This document shows, piece by piece, positions 56,820 to 64,000 of a DNA stretch of 64,000 nt (the stretch's first letter is position 1; every line of letters begins with the position of its first letter). Position numbers and translations under genes: made by a program. Under the pieces are notes generated by a model that was given only the letters and a program-made list of their open reading frames with translations, did not search any database and was not told the origin of the DNA. This stretch comes from Thalassovita taeanensis. GTDB taxonomy: Bacteria; Pseudomonadota; Alphaproteobacteria; Rhodobacterales; Rhodobacteraceae. Location of the stretch: contig NZ_FOEP01000006.1 in NCBI RefSeq assembly GCF_900110775.1, forward strand, positions 62,001 through 126,000. Reading direction: 5' to 3'.

Positions 56820-58118
56820 TCACGCCGTCAGAATGACCTGCGGGCCGCTTTCGGCAAAGACAATCCGTGCCCCTTTGCGAATCTCCGCTTCGAAATGCTC
56901 GGCGATGCGCTGCAGCGCGCTGCCACGTCCGGCCTCGGCCACAACCTCGCGCCGGGCCTGCGACAGGCGCGGCTCCGGCCCATCCGCCGCCATCCCCCAC
57001 AAAAGTGGGTGAATTTCGCGCAGATGGTCCTGTAGGATCCAGTCAAACGCAGCGGTGATCTGCGCCAGCTTGGTCCGGTATTGCGCCTGCCTGAAGCGTG
57101 GCTGGCTCAGGGTGACAGAACAGAAGGCCGCCAACATGTTGACCGTGTGCTGATCCGTACGCCGCGTCAGGATATCCCGCAGGCCTTCAACAAAGAAATC
57201 GGTGTCCAGCATATCAAGCGCTTGTGGGTCCGCCGCCAGCGCATCCAGATACATCCAGACATAGCCGCCCGCATCCCACACGTCGCCGGTCAACACGGCA
57301 ATGCGCCGGGCTTCGACCTCCAACTGCTGATAGCTGCCGAACCATCGCGGCAGCAGATGATTGCCAAAGGCTCGCATATGGCGCGGGTTGGTCGGGTCCA
57401 GCTCGATCAGATCCTCGTAATCGTCCGCGACACGCACCTGTGGCACCTCTTGCACCGACAAAAGCGCACATTGGGCTGCGGCCAAAGCGGGGCTGTTGCA
57501 TTCAAACGAATTGAAGCCATCCAGCAGATCCGAGGCCCGCTTCATCTTGGCGATGAATTTGCGCCAGTGCGATGGCGGCACGTCCTGCGCCCAGCCCTCG
57601 CCACGCCATGCCCAGGCGATATCGATATAGGCGTGGATCACGACCAGCGCGACGCCGTAATCCTCGGGGTATTCCGCCAGAACCTCCTCCAGTTCGGCCA
57701 GCCCTTGACGCGGCGCCTGTTTGCTCATTTGGCCGGGGTCGGTCAGGGCCGCTTCCACCAGTGTGACAACGTCGGCGCGCGCGCCATACGCCAGCAAGTC
57801 CGCCAGCGGCATCCCGCCTTCGGTCGCCGCCCGCGCCTGATCATACTGTCGAATCAGTGCTCCCAATTCATCCCAACGGTCCTGCCGGGCCAGAAACCGG
57901 CCCTGCGCTTCGAACTTTTCACGCTGCAGCTCCTCGGGGCCGATGGCATGCACCAGCACATCAAGCGCGTCAGCGGCCGTTGCGGCCTGCAATGGCCGTG
58001 CTTCCGTCTGTGGTCTTCTGCGGGCACCGCCAACCACCGTGGACAAAATTGCCTCACGTGTGGGTTGGGCCTGTGGTGCGTCGGGTAAAGATCGCTTTTT
58101 GCGGGGCAGAAAGAACAT
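56820..58118 (-). CDS. Conserved protein of unknown function
   Basis: 432 residues, mostly alpha-helical by composition, no signal peptide or membrane helix. A basic N-terminus (MFFLPRKKRSLPD) precedes helical segments resembling tetratricopeptide-type repeats (LEEVLAEYPEDYGVALVVIH, then FIAKMKRASDLLDGFNSFE). Conserved-looking acidic and aromatic positions (WAWRGEGWAQDVP; VADDYEDLIELDPTNPRHM). I do not recognise a domain. Start at 58118 excludes a poorly supported extension. 87 bases upstream of gatB on the same strand. Confidence 0.72.
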   Translation of the reverse strand: MFFLPRKKRSLPDAPQAQPTREAILSTVVGGARRRPQTEARPLQAATAADALDVLVHAIGPEELQREKFEAQGRFLARQDRWDELGALIRQYDQARAATEGGMPLADLLAYGARADVVTLVEAALTDPGQMSKQAPRQGLAELEEVLAEYPEDYGVALVVIHAYIDIAWAWRGEGWAQDVPPSHWRKFIAKMKRASDLLDGFNSFECNSPALAAAQCALLSVQEVPQVRVADDYEDLIELDPTNPRHMRAFGNHLLPRWFGSYQQLEVEARRIAVLTGDVWDAGGYVWMYLDALAADPQALDMLDTDFFVEGLRDILTRRTDQHTVNMLAAFCSVTLSQPRFRQAQYRTKLAQITAAFDWILQDHLREIHPLLWGMAADGPEPRLSQARREVVAEAGRGSALQRIAEHFEAEIRKGARIVFAESGPQVILTA

Positions 58119-58380
58119 TGAAAATCCGCTTCTTAAGTCTGGTATTGCCAAGCTACTCTGAGTGGATATTCGGGCAGAAAAATGGCAGTGCGGGGGAGAT
58201 TCCATACCACTTTGTGGTGAAGTATCCGTACTGTTTCTTCCTGCGGTGAAATCCCGAATTCAGGGCGATATTGTCGAACAAAAGCGGTCTGAAGCTTTGC
58301 GCCTGACAGGGGGGGCGCCTGCGATCAAAAACGCCCAGCCAATCATGGGCCGTCCGCTGTCTTGTCCGGTTGGAAAAATA

Positions 58381-58824
58381 TCAGGCCTGTTGGGCCAACG
58401 CATCAACCCGGATTGCACTATGTGCAAACCAGCGGCGCAGATGCCGCGATGATGGCAGCGAGGTCACAGGCAGCGGCACACGGCGCCCGCCCACCAGTTC
58501 CAGATGCGGCGCGCGCATCAGAAACGGCGCACTCCGCCCCCCGATCGAGGCGATACCCGCCAGCGGAAATGACCAGTGCTTGTTACCATAGTAGATATGA
58601 AAATGCGTTTCCGTCAGCCAACACCCCGAGCGAATGCTGGTCATGATTTCCCGCCACACCGCCGCAGAAAACAGCGCGATGGCCGAGGTCATAAGCACAC
58701 CCTGCCAGACCTGAATGTGGTCGGCAACGACAAACAATATCACCCACAACAGCGCAAGCGCGAACAGCTTGGCCACCTGCAACGGGTCAAGCCCTTGCCA
58801 ATGATATTCTTCGATACGTTTCAT
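58381..58824 (-). CDS. Small membrane protein with two helices and a PH-like tail
   Basis: 147 residues. Two close hydrophobic segments (about 18-35 and 40-57) are followed by a beta-rich cytosolic part (LTETHFHIYYGNKHWSFPLAGIASI…) like the bacterial PH-type domain of small membrane proteins. Function unknown. A perfect 9-bp inverted repeat ends one base before the ATG. Confidence 0.65.
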   Translation of the reverse strand: MKRIEEYHWQGLDPLQVAKLFALALLWVILFVVADHIQVWQGVLMTSAIALFSAAVWREIMTSIRSGCWLTETHFHIYYGNKHWSFPLAGIASIGGRSAPFLMRAPHLELVGGRRVPLPVTSLPSSRHLRRWFAHSAIRVDALAQQA

Positions 58825-58825
58825 G

Positions 58826-58850
58826 CCTCAATGCTATTGTCGCATTGAGG
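58826..58850 (-). promoter_or_regulatory. Perfect hairpin abutting a start codon
   Basis: CCTCAATGC / GCATTGAGG with a 7-base loop. On the minus strand its 3' arm (GCATTGAGG) ends one base before the ATG at 58824 and holds the only Shine-Dalgarno-like GAGG, so folding could hide the ribosome site. Confidence 0.45.
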
Positions 58851-58934
58851 CGGAACTTGGGCAAGCGATACCGGCAGGCATTGAAATATTATTGCCGTAT
58901 CGCTGCCCGTATTGGTCTTTTTGCAAGGTCCGAC

Positions 58935-61487
58935 CTATGCGCCGCGAATGCGCCCCAGCATTTCCGCCGTGTCCCGGCTCAGGTTGGGCGTCGACAGGAT
59001 CCGATCAAGCTGCGCCTTGATCAGCCCCTGCCGACCGGCATCATACCGGCGCCAGGTTTCAAACGCCGAACACATCCGAGCAGTGGTTTGCGGGTTCAGC
59101 GGGTCCAGCCGGATCAACCAATCCGCCAACAGCGCATATCCCGCACCCGTGGCCTGATGAAACCCTGCCGGGCTTGCCGTCAGCGCGCCCAGCGTGGCGC
59201 GGAACCTGTTGGGGTTTTTCATTGTGAAATCCGGGTGCTTGGTCAGGGCGCGGGTCACATCCACGGCCTCAGCCGGGTCGGCGCAGGCGATTTGCAGGCT
59301 GAACCACTTGTCGATCACCAACCGGTCGTGCTTCCACTGCTCATAAAACGCCGTCGTGGCCGCAGTCCCTTTGCCAACCGTCAGAAGACAGCCATAGGCC
59401 GCCAGTTGCTGGGTCATATTGCCCGCACTGTCGTATTGCCGCTGCGCCTGCGCGCCACCATCCAATCGGCTCAGCAGCGCCAGCGCCGTATTGGCCAGCG
59501 CCCGCGCGCCGGTTTGCGTGGCATCCGGGCGGTACGCCTCCTCGATCTGATATTGGGCATAAAGCCGCGGCAGCAGGTCCTGCATATGCTGGGCCATGGC
59601 CTGTTTCAGCGTCTCAAGCGCCTGCCAGATCGCCTGCGGATCAGGCGTATGCCCCATATCAAACAGCGTCTGCGCCAGATCGTCCTGACTGGGCAGGCCC
59701 ATCGCCAGCGCACGGAACGCCGGATCAAGACTGTCATCGCGCGCCACTGCCTGCAGCGCCTCAAGGAATGCGGTGTCGGGCGCAGCCCCCTCCAGAATCA
59801 TCCGGATCAGACCATCCCGCGCCAGGGCACGCCCCGCTTCCCAACGATTGAACGGGTCGGTGTCATGCGCCAGCAGAAAGGCGCGCTCGGCATTGCTTGT
59901 CGCGCGCTCAAGGATCACCGGCGCCGAAAAGTTCCGCAAAATAGAAGGGATAGGCCGCGTCGCCAAACCATCGAAGGAAAAGCTCTGGCTGGCTTGCGTC
60001 ATCTCCAGAACGGTTGTCGGCAGAACCTCGTCACCATTCGGGTTCAACAACCCCACGGCGATCGGGATCACGCGCGGGTCTTTCTGATCCTGCCCCGGCG
60101 TCGGCGGCGTCTGCTGGCTGAAATGTAGCGTATAACGCCCGTCCGCAAACTCATCCGTCACCGACAGGCGCGGCGTGCCCGCCTGCGCATACCAGCGTTT
60201 GAACTGACCCAGATCGCGCCCGGTGGCATCCTCGAACACCTTAAGCCAATCCTCGATGGTGCAGGCCTGCCCGTCGTGACGTTCGAAATACAGATCCAGC
60301 GCGCGGGCATAATCGGCATCGCCCACCAGCGTTTTCAGCATCCCGATCAGCTCGGCACCTTTTTCATACACCGTTGCGGTATAGAAGTTGTTGATCTCGA
60401 CAAAGCTTTCGGGCCGCACCGGGTGGGCCAGCGGGCCATTGTCTTCACGGAACTGCCGCGCCCGCAGCTGTATCACATCCTCGATCCGCTTCACCGGGGC
60501 CGAGCGTACGTCAGAGGTGAACTGACTATCGCGGTACACCGTCAGCCCCTCTTTCAGGCACAGCTGAAACCAATCGCGGCAGGTGATGCGGTTGCCAGTC
60601 CAGTTGTGGAAATACTCATGCGCGATGATCGCCTCGATCCGCTCGAAATTCGCATCCGTGCTGGTTTCGGGGCTGGCCAACACGCATGAGGAGTTGAAGA
60701 TATTCAGCCCCTTGTTTTCCATCGCGCCCATGTTGAAATCATCCACCGCGACGATGTTGAAGATATCCAGATCGTATTCGCGCCCGTAAACTTGCTCGTC
60801 CCACCGCATCGAGGCTTTCAGCGCTTCCATCCCAAAGGCGCATTTGTCCTCGTCGCCGGGTCGAACCCAGATGTTCAGCGTGACCTTGCGCCCGGATTGC
60901 GTGGTAAATTCGCCCGGATGCGCCAGCAATTCCCCCGCGACCAGCGCAAACAGATAGGCGGGCTTGGGCCAGGGATCGTGCCACTCGGCAAAGCCCGCGC
61001 CCTGTGCCACCGGGTTGCCGTTGGACAGCAGAACCGGCTCGGCCCCCTCGATGCGCACGGTGAAGATGCTCATCACATCGGGGCGGTCGGGATAGTATGT
61101 GATCTTGCGAAACCCCTCGGCCTCGCATTGGGTGCAATACATGCCGTTCGACATATAAAGCCCCTCCAGCGCGGTATTTCCGGCGGGCGCAATCTCAACC
61201 TCGGTCTCCCACACAAACGGCCCATCGGGGACATCGCAGGTCAGCCCGGTCTCGGTCAGCGTCGGCGTGACGGGGGCGCCATCAATGCTGGCGCTGATCA
61301 GGCGCAGACCCTCACCATGCAGGAAAAACGGCTGGGCGGGCGCGTCGGGGTTGGGCCGAAACACGATCCGGCTGATCACCCGCGTGGCGTCGGGCGACAG
61401 GCGGAACGTCAGATGCACGCTGTCCACCAGATGCGAATAGGCGGCGTAATCGGCAAGGTGGATCGTCTGGGGGGCTGCGTCTTTCAT
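58935..61487 (-). CDS. pepN: Aminopeptidase N
   Basis: 850-residue M1 zinc metallopeptidase, similar in length to E. coli PepN (870). The substrate motif MGAMENKGLNIF lies near residue 252 and the zinc motif HEYFHNWTGNRITCRDW near 288, with the distal Glu. An N-terminal beta domain and a helical C-terminal domain are complete. Start MKDAAPQTIH at 61487; the longer frame is not supported. Confidence 0.95.
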   Translation of the reverse strand: MKDAAPQTIHLADYAAYSHLVDSVHLTFRLSPDATRVISRIVFRPNPDAPAQPFFLHGEGLRLISASIDGAPVTPTLTETGLTCDVPDGPFVWETEVEIAPAGNTALEGLYMSNGMYCTQCEAEGFRKITYYPDRPDVMSIFTVRIEGAEPVLLSNGNPVAQGAGFAEWHDPWPKPAYLFALVAGELLAHPGEFTTQSGRKVTLNIWVRPGDEDKCAFGMEALKASMRWDEQVYGREYDLDIFNIVAVDDFNMGAMENKGLNIFNSSCVLASPETSTDANFERIEAIIAHEYFHNWTGNRITCRDWFQLCLKEGLTVYRDSQFTSDVRSAPVKRIEDVIQLRARQFREDNGPLAHPVRPESFVEINNFYTATVYEKGAELIGMLKTLVGDADYARALDLYFERHDGQACTIEDWLKVFEDATGRDLGQFKRWYAQAGTPRLSVTDEFADGRYTLHFSQQTPPTPGQDQKDPRVIPIAVGLLNPNGDEVLPTTVLEMTQASQSFSFDGLATRPIPSILRNFSAPVILERATSNAERAFLLAHDTDPFNRWEAGRALARDGLIRMILEGAAPDTAFLEALQAVARDDSLDPAFRALAMGLPSQDDLAQTLFDMGHTPDPQAIWQALETLKQAMAQHMQDLLPRLYAQYQIEEAYRPDATQTGARALANTALALLSRLDGGAQAQRQYDSAGNMTQQLAAYGCLLTVGKGTAATTAFYEQWKHDRLVIDKWFSLQIACADPAEAVDVTRALTKHPDFTMKNPNRFRATLGALTASPAGFHQATGAGYALLADWLIRLDPLNPQTTARMCSAFETWRRYDAGRQGLIKAQLDRILSTPNLSRDTAEMLGRIRGA

Positions 61488-61695
61488 CGGGGGGCTCCGG
61501 CGGTATGAATTTGTCCGCACGTTAGGCCGATGCGACAAGGGCCGCAAGGCGCTGGGGGGATGCATCCCCCCTGCTGAAATGCTAAGCATCTGAGCGGGCC
61601 CATTCGCACCGGCCCTCTGCGTATGTGCGCAGATTTCTTGTTTTGAAACCTTTCAAATGCATATAATCTGACAATGAAGACAGAGAAGGCGCAAC

Positions 61696-62472
61696 ATGAC
61701 CCGACCCGTTGTAGGCATTATCAGTAACCACCACCTGATCAACGACAGCTATCAGGTCCACGCAGGCGGCGTCATGAATACCGAAGCCGTGGCGAACGTG
61801 TCGGGCTGCATTCCCATCCTGATCGCCGCTGACCCGCGCTTTGTCTCGGTCGATGAACTGCTTGAGGTCTGCGACGGCTTCGTTCTGACCGGCGGGCGGC
61901 CCAATGTGCACCCCGAAGAATACGGCGAACCGGAAACCCCCGCCCATGGTGATTTCGACCGCTGCCGTGATGCGATCGCGCTGCCGCTGGTGCGCGCCTG
62001 TGTCGAACGCGGCCAGCCCTTCATGGGCATCTGCCGCGGGTTTCAAGAGGTGAACGTGGCCATGGGCGGCTCGCTCTACCCCGAGATTCGCGATCTGCCC
62101 GGCCGGATGAATCACCGCATGCCCCCCGATGGCACGCTTGAAGAAAAATTCGCCCTGCGCCACAAGGTCAGCTTCACCGAAGGCGGGGTGTTTCACCGCC
62201 TGATGGGCGCCCCCGAGGTCATGACCAACACGCTGCACGGGCAGGGGATCAAGACCGCAGGCGCGCGGGTCGTGATCGACGGGCTGGCCCCTGATGGCAC
62301 ACCCGAGGCGATTTATATCGAAGGCGCGCCGGGCTTTACCCTGTCGGTGCAGTGGCATCCTGAATGGGACGCGGCCAATGATCCGGTCTCGCGCCCGCTG
62401 TTCACCGCCTTTGGCGAGGCAGTTCGCAACTGGGCTGCGTCGAAATCGGCCCGGCTGCTGAAATCCGCCTGA
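61696..62472 (+). CDS. Class I glutamine-amidotransferase-like hydrolase, PuuD type
   Basis: 258-residue gamma-glutamyl-GABA hydrolase-like enzyme. Nucleophile Cys113 in MGICRGFQEVNVAMGG; His221 and Glu223 in VQWHPEWD complete the triad. LTGGRPNVHPEEYG is typical of PuuD. Known PuuD acts in putrescine breakdown, but no puuABC is nearby, so substrate is inferred only. Confidence 0.87.
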   Translation: MTRPVVGIISNHHLINDSYQVHAGGVMNTEAVANVSGCIPILIAADPRFVSVDELLEVCDGFVLTGGRPNVHPEEYGEPETPAHGDFDRCRDAIALPLVRACVERGQPFMGICRGFQEVNVAMGGSLYPEIRDLPGRMNHRMPPDGTLEEKFALRHKVSFTEGGVFHRLMGAPEVMTNTLHGQGIKTAGARVVIDGLAPDGTPEAIYIEGAPGFTLSVQWHPEWDAANDPVSRPLFTAFGEAVRNWAASKSARLLKSA

Positions 62473-62488
62473 AACCGCGCTCAGGCGG
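62465..62488. terminator. Convergent-gene hairpin containing both stop codons
   Basis: CCGCCTGA / TCAGGCGG with an 8-base loop. The left arm holds the TGA of the PuuD-like gene and the right arm the TCA (stop, minus strand) of the RTX/Hint gene. Confidence 0.55.
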
Positions 62489-64000
62489 CCTGAAGGATCC
62501 GGGCCTCAAAGCTGCGCAGACATTGCCGTGCCGTGTCGCCATAGCCATTGGGATTGCCGCGCAACTCGGGGAACAGCTCGAACAGCTCTTCGCGCGCGGG
62601 GTCGCTGATCGCCTCAAGCCCCATTTGCGCCGGGTGAAAGCTTTCGCTGGCGGCCCCTTCGGCAAAGACAATCTCGTGCTGGTCGAACAGGATGTGGATA
62701 TACTCCACACTGGCCTGCTCATGCTGCCGGATTGTGGTGCCGTTGACCATATACTTGGCTGGGATAAGCACTTCAGAACTGTCGAAGTACAGGCTGGCCA
62801 TGCTGGACCGATGCAGCATCCGGTGTTGCGGTGACACCAGCAATTCATGCGTGTTGCCAATGCTGCGCGGGGCAAAGCGGATTGGCGCAAATGTGCCGTG
62901 GCCCTCGACCTGACGCTTGCCCACCCAGCGGATCGGCTGCACTCCATTGTCACGCGTCACCACCTGATCACCCAGCCGCAGTGTCTCCACCGGGCGCGGG
63001 CCGAAGGGCGTCAGAATCCGCGTGCCCGCCGTAAAGCAGATGATCACACTTTCGATATTCTGAAAGTTCACCAACGTGCCGTCTGCCAACGTCGCAGACC
63101 CGGCCAGCGCCGCCGGATCGGTATTGGAATAACTCACGTCGTCCCAGTCGATCAGCCCGCCGAAATCCAGCGTATCGCCACCCGGTTCCGCTGTTTCGCT
63201 GCCGTCAATGGTGATGGTGCCGCCACCAAGGTTGCCGGTATCAAGCACAAACGTGTCATTGCCGGCGCCACCGGTCGCGGTGTCACCCGACCCGACGTGC
63301 AGCACGTCATCGCCCGCGCCGCCATCGACCACATCGGCCCCGGCACCGCCCCAGATTGTGTCGTTGCCGTCCTCGCCAAACAGGCTGTCATCGCCGCCCG
63401 CGCCGTCGATCAGATCGTCGCCCGCGCCGCCATAAAACACGTTGGTCCAATCCGCCCCCTGACCGTCATATCCGGTCAGCGTGTCGTTCCAGTCGGACCC
63501 GATGATGCCATCCAGCCCCCCGGCCAGCGTATCGCCCGTCGCATCGCCACCCGAAGCGGTGTTGGCCCCCAGATCAATCGCCACCCCGGCCGACGAGGTG
63601 GAATAATCCAGATAATCCATGCCGCTGCCGCCAGACAGGCTGTCGCCACCCGCGCCACCCGCCAGCGTGTCATCTCCGGTGCCGCCGATCAGGGTGTCGC
63701 TGCCGCTTCCCCCGACCAGACTATCGGCGCCGTCTCCGCCGTCGATCGAGTCGTTTCCGGCGCCCCCGTCGACCGTGTCACCGCCTTGTCCGGAATATAC
63801 TGTGTCATTGCCGCCATAAGCGACGATTGAATCGTTCAGCCCCCCGGCACCGGTGCCGGTGCCGCCATCGACCTGATCACCATTTGGATCGACATAGCTG
63901 GCGTCGATCAGATCAGCACCACCTGTGCCCTCGATCAACCCGTCGGGGGCGTCTTCGGAATAGGCCGGTGCACTGACCACGCTGGCCGTGTTCAGCCGAT
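62481..64000 (-). CDS. RTX-repeat protein with C-terminal Hint_2 domain (5' end outside window)
   Basis: At least 506 residues; the frame is open to the window edge with no stop, so the start is beyond 64000 or near it (a GTG at 63980 is possible but not compelling). Many Ca-binding nonapeptides (GGAGNDSIDGG, GGTGDDTLAGG…) indicate secretion by a type I system. About 180 residues at the C-terminus form a Hint domain: CFTAGTRILTPFG, VETLRLGDQVVT, LLVSPQHRML and HILFDQHEIVFAEG. No type I exporter genes are in view. Confidence 0.86.
   Translation of the reverse strand, partial: RLNTASVVSAPAYSEDAPDGLIEGTGGADLIDASYVDPNGDQVDGGTGTGAGGLNDSIVAYGGNDTVYSGQGGDTVDGGAGNDSIDGGDGADSLVGGSGSDTLIGGTGDDTLAGGAGGDSLSGGSGMDYLDYSTSSAGVAIDLGANTASGGDATGDTLAGGLDGIIGSDWNDTLTGYDGQGADWTNVFYGGAGDDLIDGAGGDDSLFGEDGNDTIWGGAGADVVDGGAGDDVLHVGSGDTATGGAGNDTFVLDTGNLGGGTITIDGSETAEPGGDTLDFGGLIDWDDVSYSNTDPAALAGSATLADGTLVNFQNIESVIICFTAGTRILTPFGPRPVETLRLGDQVVTRDNGVQPIRWVGKRQVEGHGTFAPIRFAPRSIGNTHELLVSPQHRMLHRSSMASLYFDSSEVLIPAKYMVNGTTIRQHEQASVEYIHILFDQHEIVFAEGAASESFHPAQMGLEAISDPAREELFELFPELRGNPNGYGDTARQCLRSFEARILQAA

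Noticed and set aside
55845-57035. 396-codon plus-strand frame over gatB
   Set aside because: Shadow of gatB; no motifs.
58845-60128. 427-codon plus-strand frame over pepN
   Set aside because: Shadow of pepN; Arg/Gln-rich with no domain.

Overview
The window is a GC-rich, gene-dense stretch of an alphaproteobacterial chromosome, most likely from the marine Rhodobacterales (Roseobacter group). The reasons are the gene order ftsW-murG-murC-murB-ddl-ftsQ-ftsA-ftsZ-lpxC-bamD-recN with a DUF2484 gene before murB, an orphan metF/metR pair, CobS and CobT cobaltochelatase subunits, TIGR04283-type glycosyltransferase, Hint_2-domain proteins and a ZntB-type transporter. No phage, plasmid, CRISPR or complete insertion sequence was seen. 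One tRNA, tRNA-Leu(UAA), is present.

Layout. 1-2400: the end of a NitT/TauT-type substrate-binding protein gene, then its ATPase and a permease with an unusually long periplasmic insert. 2400-7200: YgfZ, a glycosyltransferase, and an operon of a Cys-based phosphatase plus an ABC exporter whose 3' end overlaps the glycosyltransferase gene tail to tail, with a conserved unknown gene transcribed divergently. 7200-10840: two aminotransferases, a 55-residue Tat-signal protein and an enoyl-CoA hydratase. 10836-11593 is the longest gene-poor gap and carries the broken 3' end of an IS3-family transposase. 11.6-19.5 kb: valS, zntB, a form II CoxL-like molybdenum hydroxylase without its partner subunits, and an overlapping DUF2235 hydrolase. 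19.5-25.2 kb: thioesterase, metF/metR divergent pair, a Hint-domain protein, suhB, GFA-family protein and rhomboid protease.

27.1-42.1 kb is the second half of a division and cell-wall cluster: SEDS protein FtsW, MurG, MurC, MurB, Ddl, FtsQ, FtsA and FtsZ, followed by LpxC (lipid A), BamD (outer-membrane assembly) and RecN (repair). Genes mostly overlap by 4 bp or sit within a few bases. An APC amino-acid permease and the small membrane protein DUF2484 are inserted between murC and murB. The first half (mraZ, ftsI, murE, murF, mraY, murD) is not in the window.

42.2-64 kb: FAD-linked D-lactate/glycolate-type dehydrogenase, ClC channel, DUF427, aminopeptidase P, the cobalt-chelatase genes cobS and cobT with an Asp/Glu-racemase-like gene between them, a secreted fasciclin protein, a Tat-exported MsrB, a J-domain protein, a DUF4177 protein with an EQ-repeat microsatellite, gatB, several unknown conserved genes, pepN, a PuuD-like hydrolase, and at the right edge an RTX-repeat/Hint protein that runs off the window.

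I did not find an obvious, complete undescribed multi-gene system. The observations most worth checking are: interleaved inverted repeats in the leader of the J-domain gene; an 11-bp-period repeat inserted in frame in valS and a second, unrelated 11-bp-period TGCAT array; a shared element just after the stop codons of zntB and cobT; the racemase-like protein inside the cobS/cobT operon that lacks the usual second catalytic cysteine; and the two Hint-domain proteins.
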